From Channa striata (Eukaryota > Chordata > Actinopteri > Anabantiformes > Channidae), in the NCBI GenBank assembly GCA_033026295.1, contig CM065178.1, positions 25,993,585-26,057,584 of the forward strand: a DNA stretch of 64,000 nucleotides. Reading direction: 5' to 3'. The position numbers and the translations under genes are program-made. This document shows, piece by piece, positions 1 through 11,339 of the stretch (the first letter of the stretch is position 1; the number at the start of each line of letters is the position of its first letter). The notes below the pieces were generated by a model. It worked only from the letters and a program-made list of their open reading frames with translations, searched no databases and was not told where the DNA came from.

Positions 1-299
1 AAAAGTTCCGATGAAGTCATTCGTAATCTCCAAGATCAAACAGGAGAGCTTTAAAAATGCTGTACAGCAGATCGATTGGAATCATCTACTGCTGGAAAAA
101 ACATTGAGAGGGACAGTGAATTACTCGTAACAACCACAAAAGTAATACGAACTTAATACCATGGATTAATTTAGATGTAACACATTTATTAAAAGAGAGA
201 GAAACATGTCTGTAACATTAAAAAATAAGGTTGTTAAAAATATAAGGAGAGCTAAAGCAGATGTTTTCCTGACTTTAATTGATGAAGTGAAGGGGAAGA

Positions 300-1110
300 A
301 TTAAAAAATGACAGGAAAACTTTCTAATAAATTAGAATTAATGGAAAAACTCAAAAACAATATATTCCCTAATATGTGGAAGTCATTCCAACTTTAAAAT
401 TGGTGACGCCTTGTCCATTAGTAATTACAGAACAATCAATATTTTGCCTACAGTGTCAAAAATCGCATCAGTCACCCTTCATCTAATGTAGTTTGGCTTT
501 GGAGCTAGACACTCTACTGACACTGCAGTTTGCTTTCTCGCTGAAAATATGAAATCACTGTTGTATAAGGGTGGTGTCATCAGTGCTATATTTCTTTGAA
601 TTTAAAAAGGCTTTTGACACTTATAATCATCCGGTATTATTAAACAAATTGTGCCATTTCAATCTTTCCACTAGTACCTTAAAATGGATTGCATAATACA
701 TACCTAAATTATTTACAGTGCGTAAGAATAGATAATCCCCATTCAGCTCCCCTTCATCTGTCTTCAGGTGTCCCACAAGGATCAATGTGGGGCCATGATC
801 ATCCTCTATCATGTCCAAACACTTTCATTCAAATGAAGATAATACAGTAATATACACATAAGTTAGTAATATGACAAGTTTGTGAGGGACTGTGTGTTAC
901 AAGGTGGTTAAGCCAGAGTTGCTTACAACTGAACGTTGCCGAAACAGTAGCAATGTTTTTCACGAAACCCGACAGGCCGAGTGCAGAGCCTGGTGTCTGT
1001 GTGGCAGGGGAGAGGCTTCAAGTTGTGCCTAATATACATTTATTAGAGTTTGGGTTTAATGTGTAACACTTCATAAGCAATCTATGAACTACGTCATACC
1101 GACATTCACG
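300..1110 (+). mobile_element. Degraded LINE reverse-transcriptase remnant
   Basis: Conceptual plus-strand translation, with many stops and frameshifts, gives pieces of a non-LTR reverse transcriptase: a 'SNYRTINILPTVSKI'-like block near 410-450, an 'RHSTDTAVCFLAENM'-like block near 505-550, a 'KKAFDT.NHPVLLNKL'-like block near 605-655, and 'SSGVPQGS'-like residues near 760-785. Further on, 'LNVAKTV.MFFTKP' near 925-975 is typical of the region after the catalytic motif. This order is the usual one in L2/CR1-group fish LINEs. No intact ORF survives, so this is a fossil. The exact clade is inferred. Confidence 0.7.
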
Positions 1111-1170
1111 GGGTCCAGTAAGAGGGAACTCTATTGTTCTACTCGGGAAAAGCGAATTCAGTAGAATGTC

Positions 1171-1748
1171 TGTCACGGGGTGAGGATTTTTTAAAGACCC
1201 AGAAGGACAACAACGAGAGGGATTGCAAAAGGACGTGAGACTTTAATATAAGTAAACAAAAAGGAACAAAAACAACACCATGTAAACATATGACTAAATT
1301 AAACTAATGCAGTCAGCCTGAGGGGGAACACGAAGAAAAACCCGAGAGAGAAGGGGAAACGGGGCAGGCTGACTATCACGGAGAAACACCAGCAGAACAA
1401 ACACACACAGGAAAACCAAACAAACCAATAAGGCAGAAACCAAACCTCAGACCATGGGAAAAAACTGGCAAAGAGTCCAAAATCTAGAGTGTCCAGTAGT
1501 CCAGATGACAGGGTAGTCGACGGAAGCAACGACATGGGAACAATGACGACGACAGTGATGACAAAGACAAGAATCTGGCGGCGAGCTGTAGTGAAGGGCA
1601 GGTATAAATAGGTAGGGGGTCACAGGTGAAAATAATCAAGGTGAGTAATTAGTAAAGTCAACCATTGAGTGGAAACAGGACGTGGGGAAAAAAGCAACAA
1701 AATAAAAGTCCAGGGGAGGAAATGGAAAAGAGGGACCGATTCATGACA
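1171..1748 (-). mobile_element. Solo LTR (minus orientation) with 5-bp target duplication
   Basis: Read on the minus strand the element starts TGTCATGAAT and ends CCCCGTGACA, so it has the TG...CA ends of an LTR. It is flanked on both sides by the direct repeat ATGTC (1166-1170 and 1749-1753). A 5-bp duplication and about 578 bp length fit a solo LTR left by LTR-LTR recombination. No internal gag or pol lies next to it. The 28.5-kb element has related ends and a similar A-rich body. Confidence 0.72.
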
Positions 1749-1753
1749 ATGTC

Positions 1754-2285
1754 ATTCTATGTTCAAGCTGCACACGAGTGGATTTCTGTCCCAGTGACCC
1801 TCTGTGAACTGGCCTCTTACAACATGTTCCAAATCAATCTGAGAAGCTGAATTATAGATAATCAGACCTGTCAACATTACCACAACAATAAGATCTGTAT
1901 TTTCTACATCATCTGTGGGACGTTTTTGACCCACATGCTTCACAAAAGATCCTGTAAATGATTCTGTCTAAACGGTCACACCTGTCAAACGAACGGCAAA
2001 AACAGTATAATCCCCAGAATAAAATAAGGGCTGTGCTCTGCTTCTGGTCTCTAATGAATCAGGAGTCAGTCTATTAGTTGAACGAGCCTTAATCAGTGTG
2101 TTGATCAGGGATACAGGTGCCCGACATGTGACTGTGTAAACTAAAGTCTGAAAAAGGATCTGACTTCAATAAACACAGTTTAGCCATAAGACCAAAGAAT
2201 CCAAAGCACAACATTTTAAATTCTCCAGATACTCGCGTCACTGAGTTAATACAAGTACAGAGTCTAAGTTCAGCTACAACACGAT
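1754..2285. other. Intergenic stretch, nothing recognised
   Basis: Between the solo LTR and the GIMAP coiled-coil relic I see only short uninformative ORFs and AT-rich sequence. No exon, RNA gene or repeat end could be supported. Confidence 0.5.
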
Positions 2286-2760
2286 TCACCGTTTGAATTC
2301 TCTAGGAAAAAAAACTCTCTCAAACATCTGTTCTGTTTTCCGAGCTGCTGATTCCTCTGTGTGTTTCTCTTTGAAATCATTAAATTCTTTGGCTTCCTTC
2401 TCGTACGTCCTTTTCATTTTTTCCCCCTCTTCATCTTCTTGGTCTCGTGTTTCTTTTTCTTTCTTCTCCCAGGTCTCTCGTTCTTTTCTCATATCTTCTC
2501 TACTCTGCACCAGTTTTTTAACAATTGTTTCCTTTTCATCTGATTCAGATTAGATTTTTCCTCCAAAGCTGCAAGTTTATTTTCCCACTCGTCGTCTTCT
2601 CTCTCTGATCACACTCCTCCTTTATATTTTCATCCTTTTTCCTCAAGTTCTTTCTTTCTCTTTCTTTCTCAGATTTTGTCTATCCTTCCATTCTTTTCAT
2701 ATCTTCCTCATTCAGGATTCTCTCCCATTTCCTTCCACATGATCAAACACTTTAAACTGC
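2286..2760 (-). pseudogene. Copy F: relic of the GIMAP C-terminal coiled coil
   Basis: A 74-codon minus-strand ORF (2510-2286) begins 'SREDMRKERETWEKK' and continues in charged E/K/R-rich sequence ending near 'KEFNDFKEKHTEE'. This matches the coiled coil of copy C (31.1-31.4 kb), where the same 'SREDMRKERETWEKK' string occurs, and the 'EEFNDFKDKYTKDF' part of copies A and B. Upstream on the minus strand (2520-2760) the match continues in broken frames with in-frame stops, including an 'ERILKE'-like stretch at 2710. No AIG1 GTPase domain remains next to it. I read it as the decayed 3' end of a sixth array member. The orphan first exon at 3.5-3.7 kb could be its promoter. Confidence 0.7.
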
Positions 2761-3512
2761 TGTGTGAGCTCCACACTTTGTTAATGAAGGTGGATTTTGT
2801 GTTTATATGTGTAGAACGTTGTTCAGGAAGTTCAGCACTTTCTATTGGTATATTTTCGCAAACTGCCGCCTCTTTTTGAGGTTTGCATCTAGAGCTGAAT
2901 TTCTGAGGTTGTGCTCAAAAAGTCTCGTCTCGGTCGGTGACAGGAAACTTGTATAACACCTACATCCTGTCGAGCTTTCGTTAATTCTGTGCAGTGAAAG
3001 AGGTTGTTCACCTTTTTATCCAGCTTGTCTCACTTGTTCTCTTTGTGGGAATGTGGATTTGGACAAACTCAGAGTTCTGCTTTTTTAAACAGTAATTTTC
3101 TTCTTTCCAGACAGGTGCATCTATACATCACCTCTTAATTCAATGTTAATAAAAAACCTACTCAAAGAAAGCTGAGAATAACATATTCAAGGCTCTTTTT
3201 TGCGTTTAATGTGATGAAGCTTATGAAACTCTTGTCCCTGATTCTGAAATACTGTTCACATCGTCAGTCACACAGAAAAAAGAAGTTTGATTGGATCTTA
3301 AACAAAATCTAAAATAAAATCTAAAAGACTTAAACTGTGTGATGTGACTTCTCAAAGCGAAACAACAGAAAATCAGCAGGTTTCACTGCGGTTCATGTTC
3401 ACGGTTTAACATTAACCCAACATTCAACCTGAAGTCACAGTTTTGGATCTTCTGTCATCAGCCAAACATGTGAGAACAAAATCTCCATCATGAAAATGAT
3501 GTGAACACTCAC

Positions 3513-3691
3513 CTCACGAGGATTGATGATCAGTTTTACACTGAAGTCACAGGGAACTGAAGTAAAAGTGCTGATTCATTTCCATGACTGAAAAAACTGC
3601 ATTTCGCCTCCTTATTTGCTCTTTTATTTCTACTCGACAGCGACTTTTCTCTCTGTGCCGTCTCGACAGAGACACAGTGAAAGTGAAAGAA
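3513..3691 (-). promoter_or_regulatory. Copy F promoter/noncoding exon 1 with ISRE-like box
   Basis: On the minus strand a consensus donor (GAG|GTGAGT) ends an exon at 3513, as in the first exons of copies B, C and D. About 168 bp upstream, at 3676-3691 on the plus strand, is AGTGAAAGTGAAAGAA, a repeated GAAANN pattern resembling an interferon-stimulated response element or IRF site. The spacing from box to donor matches copies B (155 bp) and C (167 bp). No coding exon follows within the next kilobase, so the gene is either lost or continues to the left of the window. Promoter function is inferred from this shared layout. Confidence 0.5.
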
Positions 3692-3699
3692 AAATGAGC

Positions 3700-4570
3700 A
3701 GCTACAAAAAGGAGGACAGCTTTTAGAATAGTTCAAAGACAGACACAGTTTGCTTTTACTTTGCTCCTTGTTTTTAATCCATAAAGGTAAAAGATTTTCC
3801 TCACATACAAAATCATCATTGTCATAATAAAATACATCAATGTACATGCAAAAATGCTGTGGAACCTGTCATGACAGTGAATAATCAGAAGAAGAAAAAA
3901 GTGAAAAAAAAGTGAACGAGCAAGCGCTGATAATTTTTCACATCATTTCTCATTGTGTTTTGAACAGGCTTCCACATCCAAATAACAAGGATTAAATTTG
4001 GAACTAAGCAGGAGAATGTGATTAAGTGGGATGAAGCTACATCTGCAGAGGCTCCATGAATTTCACACAATAAATTAAAGTTGGTTTAAACTCAACATCC
4101 AGCTCTTTAAACGAATCCTGCAGGTTTCACATCAAGACAGAAGGTAGAAAAATGTCCTGGGTGTGTCTCCATTATTAACCTGACCACACATTTGCTCCCC
4201 TCTTCCCAATCCATTTCTGATCTTTCTGGGCACGTTTTAAACGTTAGAAGGATTTAAAATAATTCTAAGATGAGACCACAGGCCTGTTTTAGTAGCTGCT
4301 GTGTTCTAATCTTTCAGGACATGTCGTTTATGCTGAATTAAAAATGGGACTGAAAATTAATTGACCCAAGAAACAATCGTTTACAAAACCTCATCTTAAG
4401 CTTTGTAACGGGGACCTTGAACTCCATGTGCTGAGCAAGATCGTCTTAAATGAAAGATTTACAGAACGGGAAAGTAAGAGTAAGCTTATTGTGTCACTTC
4501 CTGTTTCGGGTTTCTGCTGAAGGACTGTTCACTGGTTAATCGTAGCTCTTTTTTTATCTAAATTAGAGAC
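3700..4570. other. Intergenic stretch, nothing recognised
   Basis: AT-rich sequence with only short ORFs. I found no exon, RNA gene or diagnostic repeat. Confidence 0.45.
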
Positions 4571-4589
4571 TATCACTTGGGACGTGAGA

Positions 4590-4815
4590 TTTGTTTTACA
4601 CAAGCAGCTAATTCTGAAATAAAAACAAACTAGCTGACGCCAACTAAACCTAATCGATCTAGCTTTGTTAGCCTAGCACTTAGCAATGGCGTCTCCGTCT
4701 CCTTCTCTCTCTCCTCTGACTTGCTCTGTCTGCCACATGTTTAGTTTTTCCTCGGCCTCCTTTAGTGATAACGGTACGTGTAATAGGTGTAAGGTTCTAG
4801 CAGCTTTGGAGGCAA
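4590..4815 (+). mobile_element. 5' fragment of an L2-type LINE (ORF1 start)
   Basis: At 4686 a plus-strand frame opens MASPSPSLSPLTCSVCHMF and continues 'SSASFSDNGTCNRCKVLAALEA', then breaks off. The CxxC...CxxC spacing is zinc-finger-like. The same ORF1 N-terminus occurs in the longer LINE copy at 51.2 kb, where it is followed by an SGNH-esterase-like segment. This copy ends abruptly after about 40 codons, so it is a 3'-deleted fragment, unusual for LINEs, which normally lose the 5' end. Confidence 0.65.
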
Positions 4816-4889
4816 TTACATAATTGCTTCCATAATTGCCTTAATTAAATAATTACAATTACTTTATTTGCAGTCAATGCTAGACAAAA

Positions 4890-5320
4890 ACGCAGCAGCA
4901 GACGTTTTCCACCTTTTGTTCATTTAGATCCACCACAATATTTTCTGGAAAACATTTCTTAAACTCTTCAAGCTGAGTAAGCTCCGTACGGCCTTAAAGT
5001 CACTTTGCATGCTGTACACCATTTATCAAACTGACTTCCCTTATCCCTAGAAACTCTACAAAGGTTTGATGTGGGGCTTTCTTAGCCTTACAAGGTCTTT
5101 GATGATACACCTCTGGTACTAATTCGTAAGCATGAAAATTTCCCTTTTTTTCATCATAATTGGTGCTGTCAGCAAGAGGAAGTGCAACCACCACCTCTTG
5201 TGCTTTACCACTAACCTTACACTGTAGAAGTAAGGGCCATATTTCAACTCGCCACTGGAAATCAGATGCAACTCATTCAAAGGTGCAGAAGTATGCTTCA
5301 AGGTCAGTCTTTCAAAATGG
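4890..5320 (-). mobile_element. LTR-retrotransposon gag remnant (SCAN-like capsid)
   Basis: The minus strand encodes, with small breaks, a run with the hallmarks of the SCAN-like capsid C-terminal domain of Ty3/gypsy (Gmr1-like) gag: 'SGKAQEVVVALPLADS' near 5200, 'YELVPEVYHQR' near 5115, 'QTFVEFLG' near 5060, and 'FQKILWWI' near 4950. Domain order is right for gag, but frames and stops prevent an intact protein. It is an old insertion with no pol nearby. Assignment rests on the recognisable SCAN pattern. Confidence 0.65.
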
Positions 5321-5699
5321 AGAAACTAGAGCAATGTGTTTGCTAACATAGAAACGTGTTGCCGGTAGAGAAGTGGGAACAACAGTTTGTGGAGGACAGG
5401 ACTATTGAGCCTCAAGCTCAAGCTGTTCAATATATCGATATCCATTCTTCTGGCTTCCAACTGATATTTTGCCTGAACTCGAGATCCAGGAGGAACTTCC
5501 TGCCTTTGGATCACAATCTCCATCTCTGAGACCATCATCTCAGTCAGGAACAGCAACAGTTGCCAATGCCCCACATCCCACCAACTCACCTATGAGCAAC
5601 TCCTTAAGTTCACTTTTCTTTATTGGCTGGAATGTAAATTTGCAATGTAAATTTCACAATTTCTTCCAAATCTTTTTTTGCCCAGGATGTTTATAAGGT

Positions 5700-6600
5700 T
5701 AGTCTGTTTAATGTAAAAAAGAAAAAGAAATAAAATTTACAATAACCAAAAGAGGAGTCTGACAACAGACCTAAGGCATCAGTGAGGCAATTACAATAAA
5801 CCTAAGTATAATAATCCCCAAAACAACAAACTCAAAAACAAGGGCGAGTCTTTAAAGTAAAGACAGAAACTATACGGACCTCTCCAAGTCAAACCAAACT
5901 AAATTACCTAACATCACAAATATGTAAACACAAGCTTGACAGGGTTCCTACAAAACTGAGGTAGCACAAAACAACCAACATTCAAATGGCAAGTAGCTGT
6001 ATAAATCACAGCTGATCAGAAGTGATTTTGAGTTTCCTTTATATAGTGTCCAGGTGTTCTCTCTAGGGGCTCTGACTGGTAGGTATTCCCATGCCAGACC
6101 AATCAGGGAAAACGGGGTGGAGGTTCCGAGGCTCAGGAGGCCAGACCATGGAGCAAGGAGGATGAGCTGAGGAGGGATGATCAGGTAAGCAACACAAGTT
6201 GGCTGAAAGTCTGTTCGGACGCTCAGAGAGATCAATCAAAGTGAGACTCTACTCATTCCCTGCTCCCTATTAGTTTGTTACTGATCCTGACAAGCCCACA
6301 TTCAAGGGTTTGGTTTTTGTTTTGTAAGAGGACTAATCTTAACTGTTATTAGTTTTTTATGATGAGCTCCTGTTTTCAGTTTTTATTTAACACTGAATCA
6401 TGGTAGATTTGTCCTTTTTTTGACCAAAAGTTACAGAAATAACTCTTTTCTTTCAGAATAAGAACACATCTCTTGAAATTTAAACACATTTAGAAATAAA
6501 TATATATATATGTATATTTTTTACATATAATCACATCCAGCCTTTATATATAATAGAACCAGCACCTTTTTCAAACACTCAGCAAATACAGTCACTTTCT
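5700..6600. repeat. Intergenic, probable decayed LTR-like repeat
   Basis: Minus-strand reading from 6292 starts TGTCAGGATCAG, the same opening as the LTR-like repeat ending at 36287 (TGTCAGGATCATG). No matching opposite end with a target duplication was found, so the limits are unknown. The rest is AT-rich noncoding, with a TA run near 6497-6520. Confidence 0.35.
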
Positions 6601-6639
6601 CCAGTTCCATCTGTTCTGTGACACATTAAACTAATTCCT

Positions 6640-8155
6640 TCATGAAATGCTGCAGGCTCCTTTGTTGTCTGCTTTATTCAGAAGTTCCTCGATCAAGTCA
6701 CTTATTTCTCTTTCGTGGACTGTTTGCAGGTTTTCTTTTTCTTCCGTATTTTTCACCTTCTTCATTTGGTTTTCATGTGTTGTCAGTAACTCTTTGATTT
6801 TGTCCACATTCTCCCTCTTTTTGCTCACACATTTCACCAAATCACGGATTTCTTTCTGGTGTTTTTCCTTTCTTTGTCTTTCATTATAAGCTGAAAGAGC
6901 CTTTAACAGGTCGTACTTTTCATCTTTGTCCTTCATTTGTTTCTCATGCTCTTGTTTCTGAGCAGTAAATTTCTCTTTGAATTCATTAAACTCTTCCGCT
7001 TTCTTTCTGGCTTCGTCCTCGTATGTTTCGCTCTTTCCTTTGCATATTCATCTTGAAGATCTTGAAGTTTTCCCTCTTTCTCTTGTATCTGTTCATCCTC
7101 TTGTTTCCGTTTTTCCCACCACTGTCTTTGTTCTTTCTCCCAGGCCTCTCGTTCCAGCCTCATCTTCTCTCTACGTTCTTCCAGCTCAGATTCGGATTTG
7201 AATTTTTTCTCTAAAGTTGCCAGTTTTTCCTCCCACTCCTTTTGCTGAATTTCTTCTTGTCTTTTCCTCTTTCTCTCTTCTTCTTCTCTCACTTCCTGAT
7301 CTTTCTTTCTCTCCTCTTGCTCCTTCTTTATCTTTTCCTCCATTTCCTTGAGTTGTTTATCTCTCTGTTTTCTCTCCTCTTCAATCTCTGCTCTCTGTTC
7401 GTCCATTCTTCTTTTCATCGCTTCCTTTTCTTCCTCATGTTTTCTCTCAAGTTCCTCTCTCTGTCTCTGCATCTCATCTTCCTTCTCCTTCAGGATTCTC
7501 TCCATTTCCTTCTTTATTGCCTCGTCAGCTTCTTGCAGCATCTCATTGGTGAAGCAGTTGCCTCCATTTTCTTTCACCATAGTGTCGATCTTTCTCATCA
7601 GCTCAGTAACTTGTGAACGATTGTGTTTCTCATAGTTATTAAACACATGGTATCTGTCTCCACAGTCAGAGATCAGCTTCTTAAAGGAATCATCACAGTC
7701 CTCTTTGATGCAATCCTCAATTGATCGCTTCTCATGTTTCAGTGAATCTCCTCTTGTGAAAAGAATGATGGTGAACTTTTGTGAATTCTTCCCGAAGCCT
7801 TTCTGGATGAGTTTTAATGTTTCCTCCTCCTCTGGTGTGACTCTGCTAATGGGTAACACCAACAGGAAGACGGGTGGTGCTGGAGCCAGAAGACTGATAC
7901 ACTTCACCATCTCCTTATTAACCTGATCATAGGACAAAGATGAATCAAATAAACCAGGAGTATCGACCACAACAACGGGACAACCGTCAACTTCACTCTT
8001 AGCTTTCTGACAATGTTTGGTGACTGATATTTGACTGGGTTCAACTTTAAACTCTTTTCTTCCTAGGATGGTGTTTCCTGACGAACTCTTTCCACAGCCA
8101 GTTTTTCCAATCAACACGATCCTCAGACACTCTGGACTCTGTTTATGTTCATCAC
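6640..8155 (-). CDS. gimap8-like: Copy E last exon: canonical AIG1 GTPase domain plus coiled coil, frameshifted
   Basis: Exon start follows acceptor TTTCAG at 8156; the split codon joins the AIG1-2/3 exon in phase 1. The product begins DEHKQSPECLRIVLIGKTGCGKSS, an intact GxxxxGKS P-loop (G1). It continues to DTPGLFD (G3), FLLVLPISR (the conserved GIMAP box), 'ILFTRGDS' (G4-type) and 'RYHVFNNYEKH' after it, the full AIG1 fold of GIMAP proteins. These bind GTP, oligomerise on intracellular membranes and act in lymphocyte survival. About 200 residues of E/K/R/Q-rich coiled coil follow. Near 7031 the frame shifts by one base: the ORF stops at 6933, while the coiled coil continues in another frame ('ETYEDEARKKAEEF...') to a stop at 6640. 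This is either a recent inactivating indel or an assembly error. Beyond the break the C-terminus differs from copies A and B. Confidence 0.9.
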
Positions 8156-8247
8156 CTGAAACATAAAATGAACTAAAGTTACTTCACAGTTACTAGAGTG
8201 ACCAACAGAACAAAATCTGAACAGAGAGTCATTAAACACATACTTAC

Positions 8248-9399
8248 AAGTGGCCACTTTCAGTTTCTCCATCTGAGCCCTGGTAAACATGTCCTTAGTG
8301 AAGCATCTGGGCCTTTCTAGTCTGAACTTTCCCACAGTGTCCAACACCTCAGAGACCTGCTTCTTGTCCCTGACGTTGAGAACAACAGATCTTCCTCCAC
8401 AGCTCTGACACAGATCCTGGATCTCCTTGTTTCCCTGTAGAAAGTTAACAACAGCTGGATGTGTAGGATCTGAGTCCACAGTGAACAGGATCATGGTGAA
8501 GTCGTTGACTCGAGAGCTGAACGTGTTCTGGATGGTCTCTAACTCTCCCTTGTCTTCATCAGTGAGGGGACCCACAGGTAGGACCAGGATGAAGGCATGG
8601 ACCCCCTCAGGATCAGAGAGGGACACACACCTGAATGATTCCTCCATCACTGTCTCCTGAGGTTTTCCATACAAGGCAGGCAGCTCCACCAGGGAAACCC
8701 GACGTCCACACACCTCTCCCTGATTTATAACACACTCAGATGAGTTGGAGGCTGAACGAAGCTCTGTCAGACCTAAAATGGCCTTGGCTGCTGACGTCTT
8801 GTGTGCTCCTCCGCTCCCACAAAGAACCAGGTTTAAAGCTGGTTTGATTGGTTCAGACTTTGGTCTCATGGTCTCTTCAGTGAAGGTGAGGAAGGTTCTT
8901 TTGTTTCCATGAACAATGTTCTCAATCTTCTCCATTAACTGATCATGTTGACTCTCAGACAAGTTGTAGTTTCTTCCTTCACATTTTTTAATCAGCTGAT
9001 CCACAGTTGAATCTGTTCTTTTCTGATTGTCTGTTATTATGATCATTGAGTATTTAAAGGCATCTTGACCAAAGAAACTCAGGATTAACTGCAGTTTTTG
9101 TTTGTCCTCTATATTAAACTCAGATGGTTTGACTAACAGCAGCAGGACGTTTGGTCCTGGTGGACAAAGATTCATGGATCTTTCCACCTCTTTTCTCAGG
9201 GTCTCCTCAGACAGACTGAACATGTCTGGTGTTTGTACCACTGTTACAGGTTTTTCCCTCCACCTTCCATGGGAAGACACACAGTGTTTGACTGATTTTG
9301 TCATTGATGAATGAAAATCTTGATCTCCAACGATGAAATCACCAAGTTTTGTCTTTTTATCTTCACTTTTCCCCAAGAGAACAATCCTGAGTGAAGAGA
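8248..9399 (-). CDS. gimap8-like: Copy E exon with AIG1-2 and AIG1-3 pseudo-GTPase domains
   Basis: The exon is bounded by acceptor TTTCAG (9400-9405) and donor ACTT|GTAAGT (8247-8242), both phase 1, and is open throughout (about 384 codons). AIG1-2 starts SSLRIVLLGKSEDKKTKLGN: the P-loop GxxxxGK(S/T) reads GKSEDKKT, so the second glycine is gone. Its G3 is 'QTPDMF' instead of DTPG. AIG1-3 starts 'LNLVLCGSGGAHKTSAAK': the glycine before the lysine is histidine, and G3 is 'VELPALYG'. Both keep AIG1-type conserved boxes ('GPNVLLLLVKPSEF', 'GVHAFILVLPVGPL'). They are therefore likely scaffold or regulatory domains with weak or no nucleotide hydrolysis. This is inferred from the motifs, as in GIMAP8, which also has several AIG1 domains. 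Confidence 0.9.
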
Positions 9400-9629
9400 C
9401 TGAAACACAAACAGAGAAAAACTCATTATGAGAATTTCAAGATGGTGACTCAACTCAACATTAGACACTAAGGTTCTTAGTTCAGGTACTTTACACTGTT
9501 AAAAATGTCTTACAGGCAGCAATGAGAGGCCACAGCACATTTAGATCCAGACTGCGGAAACTGGACAGTGGTCACAATTTTCTATGCACAATGTTGTACA
9601 CTATTATTCAGTGTTTTAAACTGAATAAG

Positions 9630-10240
9630 TGTCACGGTCTGTGCCCTGGGCTCTCAGTGTTATCCTTATTTGGTCATTTCCTGTCTCTGCTCCCCTCCTC
9701 CCTCCTGTGTTGCAATTACCTAATCACCTCCACCTGTGTTCTCCCTGTCTTGAGAAGGCCTGCAGCATTCTCTCCTCTGCCAGATTGTCTGCTCATCTCT
9801 CGGTGTAGCTGCTCTCAAGCCTTTTTGGAAACCTGAACTATTGGATTACCCGGTACGACCCTGACCTGTCTCTGGACCTCCCTGTCTGTCTGAACCCTGG
9901 CCCCGTAAGTTTGTTTGATCTTTCTTCTGCTCGTTTCTGGACCTGGATTTTTGGATTTTGGACTTAGCTAGTTTGTTATCTCTGTCTGTTGGATTATTTG
10001 GACCTGACCCTGCTTGCTCGTTCTGACCTACCTCTCTGGATTGTGGACTTTAATCAAGGACTTTCCTCCCTCATTTTGCTGGTGTCTGCATCCTGCCTGC
10101 CTCAGTTTCACCCCCGTCTGCAGTGCCTGCTCTGGTTCATTCCTGGCATTTTCAATAAAGACTTTTCTAACCAGTTCTGTGTTGTCCGGCCATTGGTTAT
10201 TTGAGTCCACCAGACTATTTTCGTGCCACCGTTTCTGACA
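9630..10240 (+). mobile_element. Solo LTR (plus orientation) with 5-bp target duplication
   Basis: Starts TGTCACGGTCTG and ends CCGTTTCTGACA, so TG...CA ends, with flanking direct repeats ATAAG at 9625-9629 and 10241-10245. A polyadenylation signal AATAAA lies at 10154-10159, about 80 bp from the 3' end, as expected for the R/U5 part of an LTR. At 611 bp with no internal region it is a solo LTR inserted in the intron of copy E. Confidence 0.8.
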
Positions 10241-10249
10241 ATAAGACCG

Positions 10250-11335
10250 ACTATTTAAATTCTACAAATACAACTTTACGTGAGCGTAACTGTCAACTGT
10301 GACTAAAGTCATGTTTTTTGTGTTAGTGTTAATTTGTTGAATCTGACACCAAGTGAACTGGCAGATCAGTGGTACAATCACAAGGTTTGACATAACAGGA
10401 GCACGAGCAACAGAGTTTCCAGAACACATGCAGTGTTTGTAACAGGTAGGAGGATTCGAGACTGAAGAGAGAGATGACACATTATACCAACTGCTGGTGG
10501 GGTCATTGGAGGTAAGAACTTCACCAGGGTTTCAACTTCACCTAAACTCTCTTTTGTCATTTGTGACATTTTCTTTGAGAAAAGCATGCCTGCAGTGATT
10601 TATACTGTATATGTAGATATTTCACTTTGAGATTACAGAGACAGTAACAGTGGGACATTGAAAAGTAAAATGAAAGAACTCATGTAGCAGAAATGCAGGG
10701 ATGTTAATGAGTTAACGCAGAGGGTTCAGTTTGAAATCACTGTGGAAAGTTGCCACGGTTAATATTTACCCCCTCTCTGCCTTTTAGCTTTAGAAATCCG
10801 CTTTGATACGTTCAACTATTTTGACTCCACTACCACAGTTAGTGACAAGCAAAGTTTATGATGCGGTTTAAAAAGTCCACAGACAGACACTTCAGTTTAG
10901 GAAAATTCCCCACTGCAGTACAAGGGGTAAAACAAAAACACTGAGGATTCAAACATATGGTAAAATTCCATGTTCAAACAATAGTTTGAATTTTAATATA
11001 AAGCTACAGCTATAATATGTTTCCATGATAAAATAATTCAGCACATTCATAAGTGTGTAGCATTCAAGGAACGATCAAATCTAAATAGTCTGATAATGAT
11101 CAGCACATGGGCAGCAGTGGGAGGTGGTTTATGAATTACAGCATAATGAATACTATGAAGACAAGTCAGTGAAGAAGGCTGTTAGTAAAAAAAAAAATAT
11201 TTCAGCAAAGCATCATTTAATCACATAACATATTAGAAACAAATTAAAACCAGTTCAGTCTTGAAAGGATCGCCCACGATACACTGGAAATTCAAATCTG
11301 ATTACAGAAGAATAATTCTCACTTAGTATTTTTAC
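10250..11335. other. Copy E intron, no AIG1-1 exon present
   Basis: The paralogues carry an AIG1-1 exon and two small exons between the linker exon and the AIG1-2/3 exon. I read this interval on the minus strand and found none of them, nor the hallmark GNSWS-type degenerate P-loop. Because all flanking introns are phase 1, the linker exon can splice straight to AIG1-2/3 in frame. Confidence 0.6.
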
Positions 11336-11339
11336 TCAC

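Noticed and set aside
7242..7635. Plus-strand ORFs rich in Leu, Phe and Ser opposite the copy E coiled coil (also at 31.4-31.8 and 43.7-44.5 kb)
   Set aside because: They are antisense shadows of E/K/R-rich coiled-coil codons; no splice sites, start context or domain, and the sense strand is clearly coding.
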